Source: Simmondsia chinensis
Taxonomy: Eukaryota > Streptophyta > Magnoliopsida > Caryophyllales > Simmondsiaceae
Direction of reading: 5' to 3'
Length of the DNA: 64,000 nucleotides
Assembly (NCBI GenBank): GCA_018398585.1
Contig: JAGTTD010000011.1
Coordinates: forward strand, 34,468,164-34,532,163
In this document: positions 57,318 to 64,000 of the stretch, piece after piece
Numbering within the stretch: the stretch's first letter is position 1
Layout: every line of letters begins with the position of its first letter
Translations under genes and position numbers: made by a program
Notes under the pieces: generated by a model
Told to the model about the DNA's origin: nothing
Database searches by the model: none
Seen by the model: the letters and a program-made list of their open reading frames with translations, nothing else

Positions 57318-59478
57318 TGAGCTGAGAACTTTTTTACACCTACCTCTGCATCGTCTAGAAGATAACCTCATGCCACAACAAAAGTACAGCTCAAACCATG
57401 TTTCAGCCCAAAACAGCCTTTGTTTCAGTCATCCTTCAATTCAAAAAGCAAGGGGCATGGAAGAAGTCCAACAGCTTTCACTTTGGCATTCCACCCAAAA
57501 AGACCTCCTCAAGCTTGACATCAGTTCGAATAAGAAGGCCACCTAGAGATTTCAAAGAATTGATGCACCAACTATGTGTGAAGTGTCCCCCCACCATTCC
57601 TGCCCTCTCTCAGTCTCTATGCGGAGGAGTTGGGGGGTCGACGAGGGGTATTGGAGAGAGGAGCAAGGGAAAGCGTAGAGATGGAAGAGAAAGAAAGGAG
57701 GGATGGAGGAAGAGGAATTGGAAAATGGGGAATTAGGGATGACAAGAAAAGGGTAATTGGGGGGAATAGACACATTTTCCAATTTTCTATATCAAAAAAT
57801 TGCTCTCAATTTGCCATTCCTAAACAAATGAAAAAAGGAAAGGAAAAATTACAAACGTAAAATGAAAATTGTTTTCCAATTCTAAACAGACCCTAGAAAT
57901 TCCCACCTTGGTTGGCCATTAGTCCATCAAAAATCAAACTGAGCCTTCCCAATATCAGTTTAAGCCCTCCAGCCTGATCCATCCTAATAAGTTAAGCTTT
58001 AGACGAAACCAACTTCTATTCTGAAAGAGATTGTAAAGTTATCTTTCAACTACTCTATGTAATAGGAAGAACTAAATTCTGCTAACACGCAGACCGAAGA
58101 TCATCCTGAACAGAAATCAAGCACACATCATCAATTGAAGGAAACATAGGGAAACTGTCCCTATACTTGGCTAACTAACTGCCATATACAATGACATGAG
58201 ATGCAACAAAGAGGATTGCACTACGGGAAAATAAAACCCAAAAACAAAAAGTAGGAAAGAACAAATAATGCCAAAGCTTTTTGAAAAATAGTAGGAACTT
58301 CCCCCTGGCATGCTTCCTCCTGAAATTCTCACAATAGCAGATGCTGTACCATCTAACCTCATATTTGATTCCAAGGGAAGCCAACAGGAGAAATGGAAGA
58401 CCAACAGACCCCAAAAAGAAAATGACTGACAATTAAAGATGGGACATTGCTTCTCACCTCGAGAAGAAAAATATAACAAGCCACATATTACCCCCCATTT
58501 TCATAAAAGTTTAAGAGAATAGAAGATATAACGACTGCTCTCTAGCCATTTCGCAAAGCTCCACAAACAACTGTAACTGAATGTTTGACATTGTGGTATA
58601 CAACATACAGTCTAGCATAAAGCTATCTTGGAGGATCAAAGGAAAAGCACTTCCAGAAAGCATTAAATTGTCCACGCCAAAACCTGAATCCTTATATTCT
58701 ACAAGAATCAGATGATAAGGAATAATGAGCCATTTGCTCATTAGACATTGTAAATCAACGACTCCACAGTTTGCCACCACCCAGTGACTCATGATTTGAA
58801 CAATCTCACTATGGACATGAACTAGTTCCGACTGGTTTTTTGCGTGGTTTTTTGTGACATTTGGAAAGAGGTTTTTGGCCTTTTTGAAGGGCTGTGTCTC
58901 TTTCTAAAAGAGACTTAGTCATCTATATAAAGTCCCCCACAAAATAAGATTAAAGACACTTGAAAAGTACTTCGAAAAAATCACTTGAAAATTCATATCA
59001 TTCTCTTCTTCTTTCATCTCGGAAATCCATCCTTTCTACATTCATTCTCTCTCTCTATGTAAGAATATCATTGTATCCCCGATACTATTTCAATAAGCCT
59101 AAAATAAGTCTCGAGGAAAATGGGTCACTATACGCCTTGAAGCCGATCAAATAGTACCCGTTTTCTTGCATTTCCGTAACATAATGTGCGTAAAAGGGAC
59201 CTATCGGATAAAAATCACGACAAGAAAAATCTATTCTTGGGTGCACTGATGGATCGACCAAGTGACAGATCCAACCCCCCAAAGAAAACCTGAAGCCAGA
59301 GAAAATCTATGAATTATAATAAAAGAAAATATGTGAATTATAATAAAACATTGAGAGCAGAAACCACAACTTCAGCAACTACCGCACCATCAACACCGTC
59401 TTAATCCTTAACGTACAAACCTGAAAATCTAAGGAGAAACGAAAAGAAACAACCTGCAGAAACAAATTAACCATCCCG

Positions 59479-59521
59479 AAACCCTAGAACTAAATACTCT
59501 CGCTGACAATCCCGAAACCCT
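59479..59521. promoter_or_regulatory. Two telo-box motifs
   Basis: aaaccctag and aaaccctaa occur 35 bp apart on the plus strand, within the predicted leader intron about 200 bp inside the transcription start. Telo boxes (AAACCCTA) are common near the starts of plant housekeeping genes. Confidence 0.4.
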
Positions 59522-59613
59522 AATCGAAGTACGAGAAACTACTAGATCGAAAACGAAGCATCATTCACATCGTTCTTTACACTACATCGAAATGAAGGAG
59601 GAGAATTTTACCG

Positions 59614-59785
59614 TAAAATTAACAGAGGGTGAGAGATGATGAAAGCATACAAGCAGATGCGTCAGAGTTGGAGCAGAGGTGAACGAACAGAAAGTGAGGA
59701 TAGACAGACTCCAGAGAGAGAGAGAGACGAGAATCCAACCGATGTGAGAGACCGATATTTATAGTTGAAGAGGTTGGGCCTGATG
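59614..59785 (-). promoter_or_regulatory. Predicted DCD gene promoter and leader exon
   Basis: On the minus strand, tataaat (complement of 59757-59763) lies about 30 bp before a CT-rich start region (tctctctctctctctgg). A TGGGCC site-II-type motif lies at 59775-59780 on the plus strand. A non-coding first exon of about 59614-59730 ending at gttaattttacg/gtaaaa is predicted. Confidence 0.45.
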
Positions 59786-61736
59786 GTCGTATTTGGGCTT
59801 CGAATCCGGGCTCAATCGATGTCCTTACGACCCAATTGTCGATTCATTTTCTCATATTTTAATATTTGTTTAAATTAATTTTTTTATTTAAAATAATTTT
59901 TCGTATTTATAATTTTATTTAAATTAACTTTTTATTTTTCATTTTGTTTCAAATTATTGTTCATGTTTTACTTTATGGTAAAAATTAGTCCCCGATAGTA
60001 TACATTAGGTAAAGTTTTAAAATATCAGGGACCAATTTACTTTAAATTAAGATCATTCAGATCATTTTGAATAAATAAAGAGGTATTAGGTTATAAATAT
60101 TAAATATTATTTTAAATAAAATAAAAGATAAACAATTAATTTAAACTAATCTAAAAGGGTTATTTATACCATAAATCTTTGTACTTTTCTTATTGTATCA
60201 ATTTAGTCCTTATACTTTTGATCATGCTAATTTAATCTTTCTACAATTCATATTGTGTTAAGTTAGTCCTTTGGTTAAATTTAAGTTGAGTTGCTGACGT
60301 AATTTTTAACGCCCAATCCCATTAGATGTAAGTAACCCACTAAAAATTTACCCGTTGCCTCAATTTAACAGAACGTATGGCCAACCAATTGAAAGCTTTA
60401 TTAACTACTTAACATAAATTTTACTCTGAGGACCAAATTAACACAATACGTATTATACAGGGATTGAATTGGCACCATTAAATGTACAAGGACTAAATTA
60501 ACATAATAAATAAAGTATAAGAACCTTGGTGTAAATAACGCGATTTAAAAATATTGAGGAACTAATCTTAGGGGCCACTTGGGATGCAAAGCCACAACGA
60601 ATTGGGATCTTTATGGCTCATAGCCAAGACCACCTTTCGACCTTTGCAAACCCAATTGTCAAAAACTTATATTTCTTTGCAAGTCATAGAGAGGATCTAA
60701 GAGCAAATTAAACAAGAGACCTCTTAAATTTTTAACATAATATATTGTCAAAACTTTAAAATTAAATATAATTTATTTTTCTCACTTTTAATTTCATAAA
60801 ATAGTATTATGAACTATGGTATTACATACAACTTCCTTCATTAACTTTGTTGCTAAATGCAACTGTGCAAATTTAAATTTATCTCCTAAATTATAACCTT
60901 GTACACATTTAATTTTAAAAAACAATCTCCAAAACTATGCTATTAAATATAAATTCATAATAAACATCCAATTTAATGAGTAAATTAGATACAATTCGTT
61001 CTGTTTTATTTATAATATTAAAAGTAACTTCATAAACTATGTTTTTTTAGTTAGATGACAAAGGTACAACCGTATTTAATACAAGTGTTAAGTTAAATAA
61101 TGAATAGGTTAATTCGAGTTCAATGAAAAGATTGAATATATAACGAATGAATTTTATTTGATATCGAAATTTATAAAGCAAATATTTTTCAAATTTAATA
61201 ACAATGGGTGAATTTTATTATATTCAAGTATTAAATTTTTCATTGTGTTAAAAACAAATTAACCAAGTTATATAAGTTAAAAACAAAATACAAATCCTTA
61301 ACAAATGATGGTGATAAAATAGAAAACACCCTTAAAATATTAAAAAAAAAAAAAAAAAAAAAACTCATATCACTAAGTGTTCAAATTCAAGTTTCAGTGC
61401 CCTATTCACATACTCTCTATGCTTCCCTTCCCAAAACTTGGCCCAACAATCACAATCTGCCGTCCGTTAAAAGGAGGATAATGTTATTGACAGGGCAGTA
61501 TTGTTATTATCGATACAAATTTTGCGGCTATTATTGCTTAGATAATAACAATCCCCGTCAAAGTAAACAACATGATAACCAAATGGCTGTCGCATCCACG
61601 ACGCATCCTCCCAGGAAAAGGTCTCTTCCGATTGGATAATTCGCAATTGTGTACTTGGATCGTGTTCATGAACCAGTTCATGGAAAGGCGAGCAGACGAA
61701 TCGTTTGACATAAAGGCGGGAATTTTTTCTGGGAGG
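59786..61736. other. Intergenic between DCD promoter and RBL 3' end
   Basis: AT-rich DNA with the foldback MITE at 60159-60539 and a poly(A) run of about 21 bases near 61341-61361. A short ORF at 61397-61639 has no motif. No gene is supported. Confidence 0.45.
60159..60539. mobile_element. Foldback MITE, second copy
   Basis: The left end gttatttatacc and right end ggtgtaaataac are inverted repeats. Inside, rtcaatttagtcctta and its complement recur. Same family as 15976-16338; no ORF. Confidence 0.6.
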
Positions 61737-63977
61737 TCACCGGCATAGCTGAGAGCAAAGCTGTTGAACCCGGGAAGAGTTGTCGTCGGTTAACGGATAA
61801 ATGTGGGATCTTCCATTGTTGAGGCAGGTTAGGTTTAGCTTGTTTCCATATTCAGTGGACTGCATCCATATGCATACACTTACGTCAGTAAATTACAGCA
61901 GCACCTAATGTTGCAGAAAGAGGAGGCCTCGAAGAAATATCTGACAGTATTCCCCAGGGTTTGTTTGGTATCATTTTATGTTTAAAGGTCTTGGTTTTGG
62001 AAAAACTAAAAACCCAGTTTTACAAACAAAATTTCTTACTTTTGGTTTCTCATTCTAGGTTTCATCAAAACAGAAAAACCAAAAACAAGAAAAGAATCAT
62101 ATTCAAAATATGATTTTTAGTTTCTATAAAAAACAACCAAAGAGGGCACCAACACGCCGTCACCGGATCCCATTAGAACTCCGAAGTTAAGCGTGCTTGG
62201 GCGAGAGTAGTACCAGGATGGGTGACCTCCTGGGAAGTCCTCACCCTTAGGTTGGAGGCACTGGGAAACAGCCTCTTTTCAGGTTAACACCCTGAAGGGG
62301 GAAGGCTGGGTACGTCCGCCCCCCCAGACCCTGTGTAGGCGGGAGCCCTTGAGGCACTGGGTATGTTCCTTTTTTGTTTAGTTTCTATAAAAAACAAAAC
62401 CTACAGATAGAAAATGATGCCAAATAAGCCCTTGATATCTAAAAAACTGGCCATATGGAGGAAAATATTTTCCATTGAGATAAAAATTGCTACTCTATCA
62501 GAGGAAAACATTTCCAATAAACGATATAAATATGATGGGAAAACATTTTTGTCAAAGCAAACATACATAAGAAGAGAGATGAAACCGAAAAATCCAGTTT
62601 CATACTTTAAGACAGGGTTATAAACAGAATTAGCATATGACTTCTCGAGCCCTAGTCTCAATAAGGCATTGGTCTAGTGGTAAAGCTCCTAAGGTTTTCG
62701 GACCCCTCTCCCCCTAATTGCGCTTACTCAACATAAACGAGCATGAGACAATGAAAAAATAAATGGTCGTGTGAATTACCTCACAAAATACTTGTTGGGA
62801 CTTGCAGCTCCATTTAGAGGTAGGAATGCAACTTAAATAATGACACCAAGAACAATGGTCATTCCCCTTAACTCCTCTGAAAAGCATCAACAGTCCCACC
62901 GCTAATCTGCAGATATAATATTTTATACTCAAGAAACTTATAACAAGATATGGGTTCAAATAAAATTGAGGTTACCTTCAGTTAAAACGAGATCATCATA
63001 CAAGAGAGAAGAGTCAAAATTCAATGTATGTACAGAGGCCTCGTTAGTAAAACATGGTACAAGAATTAAACAGGAGTTAATGCGGATGAGTATTATTCGG
63101 CTTTATACATAAAAATTTCAGTTAAATGCTCTTGACTTATAAAAGGAATGGATAATATCAATCACAGTAGCCATAGCAGAAGTATAACACATAGCAAATA
63201 CTGTATAATCAATAATTTGAGAGTTAAAGTGATAAATTTAGCATATATATAATATAAATGTTCAATATAAGTGTAGGTTAATCATTTTCAATTATCATTT
63301 ATTTCATAAAAAAATGTAACATGTATTATGTGAATAATATCAAAACGTGTATTTTACTGTATTATTGCCAATTATATGTACATGCTCTTATCAAATGAGA
63401 ACGCACGGATGTGTTCAAAATGAGTGTTACACACATTTTTCACTAACAGAGCACAGATGTTCGAAGAGCTTACCCAGCAATTAGTAGTAGCGCAGAAGCA
63501 ACCCACAACACGTACTGATACATCTTATGCTTGGGTCTAGCAGCTGAAGAGATATAACCCCATGAAGCATGCTTTTGGCTAACCCATCCGAATTGCGGGC
63601 GTATCAAAAGCATGAATCCGAGAAGAAAACCGGTTACAAATCCTCCAATATGAGCAAAGTTGTCGACGTGTGGGAGAATTCCAACCGCTAGATTTATAAC
63701 GATGATCAAGACAAGCGTCAATAAGGCCGCCAACTGACCACCAAAATAGATGTCACATGACTGACATGGTAAAAGATGATATTTATGCAAAAATGCAGAC
63801 TTAGAGGTAGTACCTTATTGGCATATATTGTCCAATTAGTAATAAGCTCAGAAAGCATGGCTCCCAGTAAGCCAAAAAGCGCACCAGAAGCACCAACGGA
63901 AATTGTTGCTTGGAGAAATAAAGATGACAATATATTCGCACCGAAACCGGAGATGATGTATAATAAACCGATCCTCA
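61737..63977 (-). CDS. Rhomboid-like protease, C-terminal exons (partial)
   Basis: Minus-strand exons 63814-63977, 63474-63733, 62780-62906 and 61737-61859 (stop 61737-61739) join in frame at GT-AG sites and give 223 C-terminal residues; the N-terminus lies beyond the window. Exon A has the catalytic-serine motif GASGALFG in a membrane helix and [14 protein letters not shown]. Exon B has [11 protein letters not shown] with the catalytic histidine, and further hydrophobic helices. Exon C has the plant tail [26 protein letters not shown]. The last exon gives [18 protein letters not shown] and ends SQLCR. Both catalytic residues are present, so it should be an active Ser-His intramembrane protease of the plant RBL type in the secretory pathway (family knowledge). 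The last intron carries copy E of the 5S-SINE. The subfamily number cannot be fixed. Confidence 0.93.
62137..62376 (+). mobile_element. 5S-rRNA-headed SINE, copy E (complete)
   Basis: A perfect 21-bp target duplication (62116-62136 and 62377-62397, starting tttagtttctataaaa) bounds 240 bp. The 5' end is ccaaagagggcacc. The head is close to plant 5S rRNA from ccggatcccat through aagttaagcgtgcttggg and ggatgggtgacctcctggga. The tail is the RTE-type block (gaaacagcctcttttcaggt, ggctgggtacgtccg, aggcactgggtatg). It lies in the last intron of the rhomboid gene, opposite to its direction. Confidence 0.95.
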
Positions 63978-64000
63978 CTGTAAAAGGACATAACTAAAGT

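Larger units (their letters stand above)
56318..59613 (-). other. Predicted 5' leader intron of the DCD gene
   Basis: A donor (ttttacg/gtaaaa at 59613) and a good acceptor (cctttgcag at 56318) on the minus strand would remove 3.3 kb between a first exon near 59.7 kb and the exon bearing the ATG. The stretch holds a truncated RTE LINE (56834-57247), an L1 micro-insertion near 57289, and LTR-like DNA with a plus-strand TATA (tatataaag) near 58924. Its ORFs are short and unsupported. Confidence 0.5.

Noticed and set aside
58171..58792. Hydrophobic ORFs that could be a small membrane protein gene
   Set aside because: They overlap in different frames, lack family motifs and lie in the predicted leader intron of the DCD gene.
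62137..62260. A functional 5S rRNA gene
   Set aside because: The 5S-like part lacks the true 5' end and runs into the LINE-type tail instead of the 5S 3' end and a T-run terminator. Target duplications show it was inserted as a SINE.
62655..62710. A tRNA gene suggested by tggtctagtggtaaagc
   Set aside because: Only an A-box-like word is present; no acceptor stem, anticodon arm or B box could be folded.

Overview
This is a window of plant nuclear DNA, almost certainly from a eudicot. It is AT-rich and gene-poor, with about five protein genes in 64 kb. They have GT-AG introns and belong to plant families (expansin, TRM/DUF4378, plant MBD, DCD domain, plant rhomboid). The rest is old, nested transposon debris. 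No LTR retrotransposon is intact, and there is no bacterial, organellar or viral block. The species cannot be named from the sequence alone.

Genes, left to right. (1) 8967-11668 (+): a TRM-type DUF4378 protein, 3 coding exons, 578 aa. (2) 16564-18198 (+): a two-exon gene with six tandem AT-hook units joined to a C-terminal methyl-CpG-binding-type domain, 401 aa; this is the most unusual protein here. (3) 22659-25672 (-): an alpha-expansin, 3 exons, 259 aa. (4) 45836-56222 (-): a DCD-domain gene whose three coding exons lie up to 5.3 kb apart, 849 aa, probably with a leader exon near 59.7 kb. (5) 61737 to the right edge (-): the last four coding exons of a rhomboid-like intramembrane protease. 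All models were made by hand from splice-site phase and family similarity.

Transposons, left to right. 0.4-6.2 kb: a Tourist-like MITE, a hAT derivative with an L1 fragment inside it, a MULE-type MITE and several very short L1 insertions. 14.4, 19.2, 26.0, 27.3/30.6 and 62.1 kb: five copies of a SINE with a 5S-rRNA head and a tail shared with an RTE-type LINE. 20.3-21.8 kb: a deleted hAT. 26.6-30.8 kb: a nest in which the 5S-SINE sits between the arms of a long-TIR element and is itself split by a 3.05-kb hAT carrying a broken transposase. 32.2-33.1 kb: an RTE LINE 3' part. 33-45 kb: mostly gene-free, with LINE scraps and degenerate repeats. 46.5-51.8 kb (DCD intron 2): GAGCTCGAGCC-rich hAT-like elements, a TRIM-like LTR and a tandem duplication.

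The most interesting system is the 5S-headed SINE together with its likely RTE partner. Two copies have perfect 20- and 21-bp target-site duplications with matching ends, so it is a true retroposon family and not stray 5S rDNA. The genes form no pathway; they are independent plant genes separated by repeats.
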